This document shows, in pieces, positions 1 to 8,372 of a DNA stretch of 64,000 nt. The notes beneath the pieces are model-generated. The model had not been told where the DNA came from, did not search any database, and worked only from the letters and a program-made list of their open reading frames with translations. Every line of letters begins with the position of its first letter. The stretch's first letter is position 1. Origin of the DNA: an uncultured Alphaproteobacteria bacterium (GTDB lineage Bacteria > Pseudomonadota > Alphaproteobacteria > Rhodobacterales > Rhodobacteraceae); assembly GCA_902574225.1 (NCBI GenBank), contig CACGMO010000002.1:1-64000 (forward strand), written 5' to 3'. The position numbers and the translations under genes are program-made.

Positions 1-1380
1 CACGAACTTACTTATCAGCAATTTGTTGCTGCTTGTATTAAACTTGCAAATGCGATATCTGATAAAAATTTAAAAAATGAGATAATTGGAATATTTCTTC
101 CAAACTCTATTTTATTTTTAATCTCTTACTTTGCTATTCTTATTTCTGGGAATAGGCCTGCATTACTAAATTACTCATTACCAGATCTCGCCTTAGGTAA
201 AATGATAGATAATTTAGAGCCATCACTGCTCATTTCCGATAAAGAACTCCTAAAAAGCCAAAGCATTATCGTGAAGATAGAAGACTATTTAGAATTAAAA
301 GTGTCGAGTATAGATGAAGCTGATTTTATATGTGAAGGTACGGAAGTAGGCGCCATTTTGTTTTCTGGTGGTACAACAGGAATTCCTAAGCAGATTAATC
401 ATTCGCATAAATGTATAATTTCCATGGTTGATCGAATGGAGTGGGGATGGCCAACTACTCCAAATGAAAAATGGTTGGTAGTTGCACCATTCACACATAT
501 TTATGGGTTTTTAACGGGTGTGACAAACCCACTCTTAAAGTCTGGCACCGTTTTTATACCAGATGCGTTTGATCCAAAACTTATAGTTGAAAAACTTAAC
601 AGTGAAGAGATTACAGTTTTTGGCGGAGGTCCCCCAGCTATATATCAAGCTTTACTCTCTGTTGAAAAGTTTGAAAAAAATCAAATTCCTCATTTAAGAG
701 TATGCCCTGGCGGGGGAGCACCATTTCCTGTGGTCGTTCATAAAATGTGGAAAGAAAAAACTGGAATACCAATTTATGAGGGATATGGTATGACGGAAAT
801 TGCCCCCATATCAGTAAATACAGTTGAAAATGGTACTAAGCTGGGCTCAGCTGGCAAGGCAGTTCCTGATACTGTAATTGATATTGTCGATATTGAAACG
901 GGAAGGCAAGTTTTGAATTATGGTGAGATAGGTGAAATTCGAGTTAAAGGCCCGCATATGATGATGGAATATGAAGGCAATGTTAAGGAAACTAAAACAA
1001 CTATAAGAGATGGATTTATTTACACTGGTGATATTGGAATGCTAGATATTAATGGGTTTCTATCTATAACAGATAGAAAAAAAGATGTGATATTTGTGAA
1101 AGGCTTTAACGTATTTCCTCGAGAAATTGAAGAACAATTAATGTCTCAATCAAATATTTCTGCGGTTTGTGTTGTTGGGAAACAGGATAGCCGAAGCGGT
1201 GAGACTCCTGTTGCCTTCATTACCCTCAAGACTGATGTAGATATCTCTATCATTAAGAAATATTGTGAGGATACAATGCTACCCTATAAAGTTCCCTCAG
1301 AATTTATAATTTTAGAAAATTTACCACTGACCCCAGCAAAAAAAGTTGATAGGGTAGCTTTGAAAGATAGGTTGGTTTAA
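1..1380 (+). CDS. AMP-dependent acyl-CoA synthetase/ligase, 5' end outside window
   Basis: This is an adenylate-forming (ANL superfamily) enzyme that would activate a carboxylic acid to acyl-AMP and then acyl-CoA. The frame is open from base 1, so the gene starts before the window; the ATG at 202 is internal. 459 residues are visible. The P-loop-like motif ILFSGGTTGIPK, the YEGYGMTE motif, the TGDIG and TDRKKDVI hinge motifs and a C-terminal TPAKKVDR with the usual catalytic lysine are all present, so both the large and small domains are complete at the 3' side. It converges on the dehydratase gene with 22 bp between the stops. The substrate cannot be read from the sequence. Family assignment is secure; the specific acid is unknown. 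Confidence 0.93.
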   Translation, partial: HELTYQQFVAACIKLANAISDKNLKNEIIGIFLPNSILFLISYFAILISGNRPALLNYSLPDLALGKMIDNLEPSLLISDKELLKSQSIIVKIEDYLELKVSSIDEADFICEGTEVGAILFSGGTTGIPKQINHSHKCIISMVDRMEWGWPTTPNEKWLVVAPFTHIYGFLTGVTNPLLKSGTVFIPDAFDPKLIVEKLNSEEITVFGGGPPAIYQALLSVEKFEKNQIPHLRVCPGGGAPFPVVVHKMWKEKTGIPIYEGYGMTEIAPISVNTVENGTKLGSAGKAVPDTVIDIVDIETGRQVLNYGEIGEIRVKGPHMMMEYEGNVKETKTTIRDGFIYTGDIGMLDINGFLSITDRKKDVIFVKGFNVFPREIEEQLMSQSNISAVCVVGKQDSRSGETPVAFITLKTDVDISIIKKYCEDTMLPYKVPSEFIILENLPLTPAKKVDRVALKDRLV

Positions 1381-1402
1381 AAAGTACTTCTCAGACTGCG
1401 AA

Positions 1403-2365
1403 TTAATACTTTCCAGATATCAAATTGAAATGTTTTTCCATATTTATATTTCTTCCACACATCAAAGCTACGGAAGGCCCATAAGGTTTAAACTTTTTAT
1501 TCAAAAGTGATGCTATAGCTACCGCTCCAGCCCCTTCAACTATTTGAGACTCACGCCAATAGGCATAGTGAATTCCATCTGCAATTTCTTTTTCGCTTAC
1601 GAGAACTATTTCATCAACTAATTGTTTTGTAAGTTGAAAAGTGTACTTATTATCAAGACCAATACCTCCTGTTAGAGCATCAGCAAGACTTTCCTCTTCT
1701 TTAACAAAAATTGGTTTTCCTGCTTTTTGAGCTTCATACATTGCAGCGCCCCTATCCATCGAAACGCCAATTACTTTTAAATTTCGGTTCAAGCCTTTTA
1801 AGGCCTTGGCCACTCCACAGATAAGCCCACCCCCCGATAGGGGGACAAAAGCAAAACTTAGTTTAGGAATTTGTCGATGAATCTCTAGCCCTAAAGTCCC
1901 TTGACCTGCTATTACATCAATATTGTCAAATGGAGAAACGTAGGTCATCCCTTCGTCAAGTGAAAGTCTATCTGCTTCTAGTTGCGCTTCGTCTTGATTT
2001 TCTCCTACTAATCGTACTTCGGCACCCAGCGCTTTTATTCCCTCAATCTTATTAATAGGAACAAGTTTGGACATGCATATTATGCATTTTATCTTCATCA
2101 AATTAGCAGCAAAAGCTAGGCCCCGGCCATGATTTCCGGTGGACAATGTCACAACTCCTGCCTTTTTTTGTGCTTGGTTAAGGTTTGATATTGCGTTAAT
2201 TGCACCCCTTATTTTAAAGCTTCCGGTTATTTGTTGATTTTCTAGTTTCAAATATATTTGTTCTCCAATAGCCGCTGATAGAGCCTTAGATTGGACCACT
2301 GGGGTGGTAACTATATGCTTAGAAATTATTTTCTCAGCACGTAATATATCTTCAAATAAAAGCAT
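1403..2365 (-). CDS. PLP-dependent threonine/serine dehydratase family protein
   Basis: Fold-type II PLP enzyme of 320 residues, the size of catabolic threonine/serine dehydratases without a regulatory ACT domain. The Schiff-base lysine is K51 in the GSFKIRGA motif. STGNHGRG is the substrate-carboxylate loop, and the glycine-rich SGGGLICG loop should hold the PLP phosphate. It would deaminate L-threonine or L-serine to a 2-oxo acid and ammonia. The family also contains racemases and the ectoine-degradation enzyme EutB, and I cannot separate these by eye. It is divergent from the dehydrogenase gene at 2445 across 79 bp, which must hold both promoters. Confidence 0.88.
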   Translation of the reverse strand: MLLFEDILRAEKIISKHIVTTPVVQSKALSAAIGEQIYLKLENQQITGSFKIRGAINAISNLNQAQKKAGVVTLSTGNHGRGLAFAANLMKIKCIICMSKLVPINKIEGIKALGAEVRLVGENQDEAQLEADRLSLDEGMTYVSPFDNIDVIAGQGTLGLEIHRQIPKLSFAFVPLSGGGLICGVAKALKGLNRNLKVIGVSMDRGAAMYEAQKAGKPIFVKEEESLADALTGGIGLDNKYTFQLTKQLVDEIVLVSEKEIADGIHYAYWRESQIVEGAGAVAIASLLNKKFKPYGPSVALMCGRNINMEKHFNLISGKY

Positions 2366-2444
2366 TTCTGACTATTCTACGGTAAACGTCTAATTTCAAA
2401 TCATCTTCGTTTTTATTATGGCTTTTTTTTGATATGATAACAAC

Positions 2445-3302
2445 ATGATCTCAAAAAGCTTCAATAAGGATATTTTAAAAGAGAAAATAGGGTTAGCTGG
2501 CTGCGGAAATATGGGCTTACCTATGCTAAATGCAATGTTGACTAAAAATATTGATGCAAGGGGATATGATATTGAAAGAAAGACAACACTACTAAGCTTA
2601 GGAAAAAACTTTGTAAGTTCTAAGAAGAAGTTTCTCGATGATAGGAATATTATAATTAGCGTAGTAAGAGACGCATCAGATACTGCCGAGTTGTGTCAAG
2701 GAAACAATGGGTTATTTGAGCAGCAATCTAGTAAGGTACTAATTATTGCATCAACACTATCGCCAAAGTTTGTGATGAGCTTAAAAAGTAGGGCGCCCAA
2801 AAACATCACGATTATTGATGCCCCCATGTCTGGAGCAACAATCGCCGCTAATGAAGCAAGACTGACTTTTATGGTTGGATGTGAAAAAGTTTTTTTCAAT
2901 TATATTAAGCCTCTCTTAGGATTGATGGGTACCCGAGTAAATCGTATTGGAAATTATGGATCAGGTATGATGGTAAAAGTGCTTAATAATTTTATTGCCG
3001 CAAGTTCTGTTGTATCTGTTAGGCATGTTTTGCACCAGGCTCAAAAGTTTGAGCTTGATATAGATGCTTTGTTCAAGACTATTGACACTTCTTCTGGACA
3101 AACCTGGTTTGGTACAAACAGGGCCGATATAGAATGGTTTAAAGAAAACTTCGAAAATGATAATACTATGGGTATTCTTAAAAAGGATGTGGAGGCGTAT
3201 GTTGATTCATTTGAAAATGAATCTGATTTGGACAAATTTGTGTCGGGTGAACTTAGTACCGCTATTATCAAAGCTATAAATAATATGCCGGTAACAAAAT
3301 GA
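2445..3302 (+). CDS. NAD(P)-dependent 3-hydroxyisobutyrate dehydrogenase-like beta-hydroxyacid dehydrogenase
   Basis: A 285-residue member of the beta-hydroxyacid dehydrogenase family (3-hydroxyisobutyrate, tartronate-semialdehyde and related dehydrogenases). The Rossmann motif GLAGCGNMG lies at residues 17-24. The substrate-binding segment DAPMSGA is at about 125-131, where the family usually has SGG. The catalytic lysine is K178 in the segment GSGMMVKVLNN. It oxidises a 3-hydroxy acid with NAD(P). The start is an ATG with a weak ribosome binding site. The HAD-family gene follows 29 bp downstream on the same strand, so the two are probably co-transcribed. Substrate is not determinable. Confidence 0.88.
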   Translation: MISKSFNKDILKEKIGLAGCGNMGLPMLNAMLTKNIDARGYDIERKTTLLSLGKNFVSSKKKFLDDRNIIISVVRDASDTAELCQGNNGLFEQQSSKVLIIASTLSPKFVMSLKSRAPKNITIIDAPMSGATIAANEARLTFMVGCEKVFFNYIKPLLGLMGTRVNRIGNYGSGMMVKVLNNFIAASSVVSVRHVLHQAQKFELDIDALFKTIDTSSGQTWFGTNRADIEWFKENFENDNTMGILKKDVEAYVDSFENESDLDKFVSGELSTAIIKAINNMPVTK

Positions 3303-3331
3303 TTAATTAGAAGTTTTTTAGGGATTAATAA

Positions 3332-4048
3332 ATGAACAAAATTAAAGCGCTTACTTTCGATACTGGCGGAACTATACTCGACTGGCACTCAGGTTTTAGA
3401 GACGCATTAAAGATCGTTGGTGATAAATATAATTATAAAAAAGATTGGGCTTCTCTGGGTAATGAATTAAGAAGAAGAAGCCTAAATGCAATGCTCAATT
3501 TAGGCGAAAATGAGCCACCAAAATATAATTTTGACGATGCTCATAGATTTATTTTAGAAGAATTAATTAAGGAAAACAATTTAACGAATTTTACAAAGGA
3601 AGACATTCAATATATTGCTTACGAAACCGTTCATAATCTAAAGTGTTGGGAAGATTTTCCAGATACGCTCCCGAAATTGAAAAAAAAGTTGTTGGTATGT
3701 TCATTTACTATACTTAGTTATCGGATAATAATTGACACCGCACGAAAAAACTCTCTTAGTTGGGATGCAGTATTTTCTTGTGAAGGCATAAAAAAATATA
3801 AACTTTTACCAGAAGCATACAGTACTGTGAGTCGGCACCTTCAACTTAAGCCTGAGCAGTGCATGATGGTTGCTTGCCACAATTTTGATTTAGACGCAGC
3901 AAAACGCGTAGGTTATAAAACAGCCTTTGTTAAACGACCAGATGAATGGGGAGAGCAGGGACCACCAGATCCAATTCCAAATTCTCAGCATGATTTAATA
4001 GCTGAGGACTTCCCAGATTTGCTTGTTAAAATTGAAGAGTTTTTGTAA
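3332..4048 (+). CDS. HAD-superfamily hydrolase, 2-haloacid dehalogenase (type II)-like
   Basis: 238 residues, the usual length for the type II haloacid dehalogenase branch of the HAD superfamily. The nucleophile is D10 in the segment ALTFDTGGTILDW (motif I). A serine or threonine in VCSFT serves as motif II, and ACHNFDLDAAKRVG is motif III, followed by the typical FVKRPDEWG tail. The motif before motif III that normally reads KPDPxxY is KLLPEAY here. The enzyme would hydrolyse a 2-halo acid or a phosphate ester; many family members are not dehalogenases. An AGGGA ribosome binding site precedes the ATG. It converges with the Fe-S subunit gene. Confidence 0.85.
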   Translation: MNKIKALTFDTGGTILDWHSGFRDALKIVGDKYNYKKDWASLGNELRRRSLNAMLNLGENEPPKYNFDDAHRFILEELIKENNLTNFTKEDIQYIAYETVHNLKCWEDFPDTLPKLKKKLLVCSFTILSYRIIIDTARKNSLSWDAVFSCEGIKKYKLLPEAYSTVSRHLQLKPEQCMMVACHNFDLDAAKRVGYKTAFVKRPDEWGEQGPPDPIPNSQHDLIAEDFPDLLVKIEEFL

Positions 4049-4077
4049 GGTTTTCCAAGCTTTTTTTAAAATCAAGA

Positions 4078-4797
4078 TTAGTTATTCTCTCTTTTCTTTG
4101 CTTCTTTTATTAGTGGATCAACCACCTTTCCCTTTAGATCAATGCCTATACCACATTTGCATCCTGGACAATCTAAACAAGTATCTAAACCGAGGTTTAC
4201 GGCTTGAGTTATAGCATCATTTTTTTGCGAGTTACTCGAGACTGGATCCATTACAATAGTTTGTAGCTTTAATAATGAAAAAGGATTTCCGTACTCGTAC
4301 CTTTCCTCTGAATCAACTCTATTTTTTTCATGCAACGGACAATTATGAAGACAAGCATAGCACTCTATGCAGGATGTAAGTTCATGATAATCGTCGGATG
4401 CATCAACATTAAGATCATTTCCCCCTGAGCTTCTATAAATCTTACCTCTAAGTTGCCTAGATATCTGATCTCTTCTCACCACTAAATCGGTTATTACTGG
4501 CAGTGTTGACATCGCTCTTAATTCATCATTTTCTCTTACTACAGAACGACACGCTATTCTAGGCAATCCATTGATATCTATAGTGCAAACCCCGCAGTTT
4601 CTTGCCCGACACCCATACCTAAAAGCAAGGTCAGGAATTTTTGTTTCTTGTGCTTGAAGCAAAACATCAAGTGCCATGGGCTTTTCTCTCTCATGTCTCT
4701 TTTGATATTTGAAGTCGACTGGCATATCTTTACCCTCTGAATGGGTAACGATGGTGACATTAAGATATTTTTTATCCTCAGTGCGTCTAACAGTCAT
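4078..4797 (-). CDS. Succinate dehydrogenase/fumarate reductase-like iron-sulfur subunit
   Basis: 239-residue electron-transfer subunit. A plant-type 2Fe-2S centre is formed by C63, C68, C71 and C83 in the N-terminal ferredoxin domain. The C-terminal domain carries C143/C146/C149/C153 and a second group C207/C210/C213/C215 with compact spacing for the remaining clusters. It overlaps the stop of the flavoprotein gene by 4 bp (ATGA type), so the two are translationally coupled and form one enzyme. No membrane-anchor (sdhC/D or frdC/D) gene lies beside it, so the complex may be soluble or use an anchor from elsewhere. Direction of the reaction and the exact dicarboxylate substrate are inference. 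Confidence 0.88.
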   Translation of the reverse strand: MTVRRTEDKKYLNVTIVTHSEGKDMPVDFKYQKRHEREKPMALDVLLQAQETKIPDLAFRYGCRARNCGVCTIDINGLPRIACRSVVRENDELRAMSTLPVITDLVVRRDQISRQLRGKIYRSSGGNDLNVDASDDYHELTSCIECYACLHNCPLHEKNRVDSEERYEYGNPFSLLKLQTIVMDPVSSNSQKNDAITQAVNLGLDTCLDCPGCKCGIGIDLKGKVVDPLIKEAKKRENN

Positions 4798-6749
4798 AGT
4801 ATTTTTTGGTCTCCCACTGCTGCCTCATTACTTCCTGGTGAAACAGCAATTGAAGACTTTTGAATATTCATGATTTTTTTGTAGCGTCTTTCGAGCACGC
4901 TATCCTTTAAACTCATAGGCATAAGTCTTAAAATCCTTGCTCCCAAGAACTTTTTTTGTTCTTCTAACTTAAACTTAATTAGTTTTTTAAACTCAGTTTG
5001 TTTCCTTGGTAATCGGGTAACATTAACTCCAGCACCAAAAAATTTTACAATTGTTGAATACGGCTTGGAAAAAAGTGAGATATTGGGACGGTCAGCTCTA
5101 ACGTGGCCTCCTAGACTCCCATCCCTTTCTAGTGCTGCGGTAGCCATTAGTTCCGCAGTATCAAGCATGTTTTCGAGCTCAAAGTACTCAATTAAACCCT
5201 GATTCCATTTAACACTGTTTGAAATACTGATATTTTTCAGCTTTTTTTTTGTTTTACTAATGAATAATTTAGTTTTATTAAGCCTTTCCTCATCTCTAAT
5301 TGGTCCTAAGTTTTCCCAACATTCTTTTTGGACAGTGAGCTTAATTCTTGATGCGTGTAAATGACCTTTTTGTCCAATTAGCGAATTAACTCTTTCAGCT
5401 TTCTCAATAAATAATCTTTTATTTAAACTGTTCATTCCAGATATATTTCTTGAGTGAATAGCCGCATTCTTTCCGGCGCGCTGTCCAAAAACAGCTCCCT
5501 CTGTTAAAGAGGTAGACCCAAGTCTGTTAGCACCAAAAAGTCCGCCCATTGCCTGACCCGCAGCAAATAATCCCGATATTCCATGTTGTTTTAAACCTTT
5601 TGGTCCACCTATAGAGCAACAATTCTCATCTACCCTTATTCCTCCCATCATATAGTGTGCACTGGGTCTGACCTCCCATAAGTCTTCACATTGAGACTCT
5701 TTCTTACTCATTGCCTGTCTTACATTATTATAGGCTGACGGCAAACTTCCTTTTAGAAAACTCATAAAGTATTTGCCTGATTTCGGAGCTTTTTTGTTAG
5801 CTGTCATATCCAGATATGCGCCACCATTCTTTGTCCCTCTTCCATCTTCAACGGCTTTCATTATTGCTGCAGAACATTCCGCTCGTGTTCTTAAATATAC
5901 GCCATCCAAAATCACTTTTTTATTCTTATCTCTTAATACACCTAAATAGCTCGCAGTAACTGGTTCACCTCCCAATAATCCCTCAAAAGCAGGGGGAGAT
6001 GTGAGGCAAAACGGTAAGAACTGTATCTGTTCCATATCTACTAATTCAGCACCAGCGCGAGCAGCAATGGCATAGCTATCACCAGTATTTCCTCTCATTG
6101 TATCGGTTTTTGGAAAATATAATGTTGAGAGTCCTCCAGACGCGACAATTATAGAAGCACACATAACCGCTAATAGTTTGCCTTTCTGAGCATCATAGAT
6201 AAGTGCTCCAACAATTGATTTTGTGTTTTCTTTTTTATTTTCAGTTATGATATCGATTAACCAACAATCCTCTTTATAATCAATTTTTGTATCTTTTACT
6301 ATTGAGTTCCAATTTGCATGGCCAAATGCGACACCACTATTTTTATGTCCGACACTTCTCCTCTTTGTATGTCCACCCATCGGAAGAGGAAGAGGGTCAG
6401 GATTTTTTGTAATTCCAGAAATTTTAGGCCTTAGGCCGTTGGCTCTTACTTTGTCATAGGCCCTTTGACTGTCTTTTGCAAAAGCAGACGTTATATTAAC
6501 GTCTGGAAGATCACCACCTGCTAATTGTAAATTTTCTGATAAAGCGTCTTCACTATCGTCTGCCGACCCAGACGCCCTAACAGTTGCAATACCTTCAGAA
6601 ATTTTTGTGTCAGATGCACTTAGGGGGTCTTTGGTCACCAATAAAACTGATGCCCCCATTTCTGAAGCAGTTTCCGCAGCATTTGATCCAGAGCCGCCCG
6701 AACCTACAACCAGTACATCATACTGTTCCCAGACCAAATTTATTCGCAT
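4794..6749 (-). CDS. Fumarate reductase/succinate dehydrogenase-like FAD flavoprotein subunit
   Basis: 651-residue FAD enzyme. The dinucleotide-binding motif GSGGSG is at residues 16-21. The capping/active-site segments SAHYMMGGIRVDE and GLFAAGQAMGGLFGANRLG are present, and the C-terminal helical domain has the family's arginine/histidine motif as GGHVRADRP. In true SdhA/FrdA a histidine holds FAD covalently near the N-terminus; the matching stretch here reads KISEGIATVR, so the flavin is probably not covalently bound. First gene of a two-gene operon with the Fe-S subunit. Such pairs outside the sdhCDAB operon often act on other substrates, so a dedicated catabolic oxidoreductase is possible. 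Confidence 0.88.
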   Translation of the reverse strand: MRINLVWEQYDVLVVGSGGSGSNAAETASEMGASVLLVTKDPLSASDTKISEGIATVRASGSADDSEDALSENLQLAGGDLPDVNITSAFAKDSQRAYDKVRANGLRPKISGITKNPDPLPLPMGGHTKRRSVGHKNSGVAFGHANWNSIVKDTKIDYKEDCWLIDIITENKKENTKSIVGALIYDAQKGKLLAVMCASIIVASGGLSTLYFPKTDTMRGNTGDSYAIAARAGAELVDMEQIQFLPFCLTSPPAFEGLLGGEPVTASYLGVLRDKNKKVILDGVYLRTRAECSAAIMKAVEDGRGTKNGGAYLDMTANKKAPKSGKYFMSFLKGSLPSAYNNVRQAMSKKESQCEDLWEVRPSAHYMMGGIRVDENCCSIGGPKGLKQHGISGLFAAGQAMGGLFGANRLGSTSLTEGAVFGQRAGKNAAIHSRNISGMNSLNKRLFIEKAERVNSLIGQKGHLHASRIKLTVQKECWENLGPIRDEERLNKTKLFISKTKKKLKNISISNSVKWNQGLIEYFELENMLDTAELMATAALERDGSLGGHVRADRPNISLFSKPYSTIVKFFGAGVNVTRLPRKQTEFKKLIKFKLEEQKKFLGARILRLMPMSLKDSVLERRYKKIMNIQKSSIAVSPGSNEAAVGDQKIL

Positions 6750-6883
6750 CTTATACCCCAGTCAATATAAGTAACTAAACATATTTCAGGCTTTAAATAT
6801 ATTTAAAAAAGAGAATGTGGTCTAGTATTTTAAAAAGGACATCATTTATAAACGATACAATCTATTAAAATCCTTTAAAAGAG

Positions 6884-6896
6884 TTGTATAATACAA
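6884..6896. promoter_or_regulatory. 13-bp perfect inverted repeat upstream of the flavoprotein operon (candidate operator)
   Basis: TTGTAT-A-ATACAA, a perfect odd-length palindrome, lies in the 285-bp gap between 6750 and 7034, about 135 bp upstream of the flavoprotein start. It contains TATAAT on the + strand. GntR-family operators often look like this, but no regulator of that family is visible nearby, and AT-rich DNA gives such palindromes by chance. I see no other structure in this gap. Confidence 0.25.
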
Positions 6897-7034
6897 TAGG
6901 CATGATGCGTCTAAAATAACCTTGGATTAGCATTTGCGTAGTAAAATATTTTTTATTTATTGTGTTAAATAAGTAAAATCACTTACAGATGGAAAATAAA
7001 AACAGAGTGCCTATAAAAGCATTGTTTATGAGAT

Positions 7035-7802
7035 TTATTTTTTGGAAAAATCATCAGCCATTCTTAACGAGTTCATAAACTCAGCGCGCCTAAGAACCAA
7101 ATATAAAATAAGCTGAACTAGAGGTTTTTCACTTTTCAAATTTTTTTCAATTAAATCTTCATCAATTGTTCTGATAAGACAGTTTTCTAAGGCAAACGCA
7201 CTGTTATTATGTTTTTTGCCTCTTATCAATGTACTTTCCCCAAAGCATGTGCCCATTGTTAAAGTAGCTAATTCTCTATTATTTTTTGTAAATAACTGCA
7301 CGCTTCCTTTTTCCAGAAAATACATTCTATTGTTTGAGAAACCACTTCTGAAAATCCATGTACCCTCTTCAAACTTTCTAAGCTTTGTATCTTTCTCATT
7401 TTTTAAAAGAAATTTTTCTTCAAAAAGGAGAGGTGCTTTATCATCATCCGAAACTTGAAAAATTCTTCTTAAGCTGTATTTAATGATGGATTTTGCAAGC
7501 GCCCCCGCGCTATTAATTTGACTTCTTACTGGATCACCAGCCAAGCTGTAGAGATCAACTTTTTTATAGCGCCTATACTTAAGTTCATTTTCTCGTCCCA
7601 GGATTGTTTCCGCTACACCTATTGGATCATTAGTCTTCAATAGCTGTGTAAATTTATTCGCCCCGTAGCTTAATAGTTCTCCACTTTTAATGATATAGCA
7701 TGCGTTTCGGCAATCGAAATCTATCTCACAATCCTCCAAAACTGTTAGTTCGCTGATGTACTCCTTTGGAACGTTTTTAATTAGTTCAGAAATCTTTAAC
7801 AT
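7035..7802 (-). CDS. Cyclic-nucleotide-binding domain protein (two CNB-like domains)
   Basis: 255 residues. The C-terminal two-thirds is a recognisable cNMP-binding beta-roll: GTWIFRSG, MYFLEKGSVQLFTKN and GTCFGESTLIRGK form the phosphate-binding cassette region, where the family has GE(L/M)xxL...R. The N-terminal part (YIIKSGELLSYG and GVAETILGRE) looks like a second, degenerate copy. There is no helix-turn-helix, so it is not a Crp-type repressor or activator; it may be a cAMP sensor acting on a partner. A class III adenylate cyclase lies at 18498. It stands alone, with the homocysteine methyltransferase remnant downstream on the same strand. Confidence 0.8.
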   Translation of the reverse strand: MLKISELIKNVPKEYISELTVLEDCEIDFDCRNACYIIKSGELLSYGANKFTQLLKTNDPIGVAETILGRENELKYRRYKKVDLYSLAGDPVRSQINSAGALAKSIIKYSLRRIFQVSDDDKAPLLFEEKFLLKNEKDTKLRKFEEGTWIFRSGFSNNRMYFLEKGSVQLFTKNNRELATLTMGTCFGESTLIRGKKHNNSAFALENCLIRTIDEDLIEKNLKSEKPLVQLILYLVLRRAEFMNSLRMADDFSKK

Positions 7803-7911
7803 TTTTTACAAGAAACTATTTTTGTTGCCTTGTTATTAGCGATACATAGTTTAAAAATCAATAGCCTAATAAGTAGGGAATTGCTATAGAAGATTTATGA
7901 CCTTCTCCTCT

Positions 7912-8351
7912 TCAAAATAGACCTTTTTTAATTCTCTTTTTACTTTTATCAGTCTCTTGCCACGGCCGTCCTAGTTTTGAAAAATGCTCATCTGCGGAAT
8001 ATCTTATCGAAACAGGCGTTTTTTTGGTGTTTCGCATCTCTCGAAAATGTCGAGGCGTTGCACCACAACAACCACCAATTATTTTTGCTCCGGCTGCAAA
8101 ATTTATTTCTCTAACTCTCTTTCCCTCATTATGTAATTTCAAGCGACAACTTGAGCCTCCAAAAGAATTTGTAGAATTAACTGAGGTTCTGCCTCAAGAA
8201 AATCTATATGAAGTTCGGCAATTTTCTTTGACTGCTTTAAATTCCAAAGTTCTGGAGTATCTCCTGTCAATAGCCCTTTAAGAAACAAATTAGTTTCGGT
8301 AGCCCCATCAGCTAGCAAAAACTTAGCCTCTGAAAGACGATCAAGGCTAAT
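7912..8351 (-). pseudogene. Betaine-homocysteine S-methyltransferase remnant (internal deletion plus frameshift)
   Basis: Read on the minus strand from about 8351, one frame gives LLADGATETNLFLKGLL and GDTPELWN, the N-terminal signature of bacterial betaine/homocysteine S-methyltransferases. Near 8175-8195 the homology moves to another frame, giving TNSFGGSSCRLKLHNEGK. About 20 residues later the text jumps to GAKIIGGCCGATPRHFREM, the C-terminal zinc-site motif (GGCCG). Around 200 central residues, including the first zinc cysteine, are missing. A stop codon at 8352-8354 also lies in frame immediately upstream. It cannot make a working enzyme. It sits 17-22 bp after metY on the same strand, a sensible place for a methionine-synthesis gene. 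Confidence 0.9.
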
Positions 8352-8372
8352 TTATAGATACATTTTGGAAGG

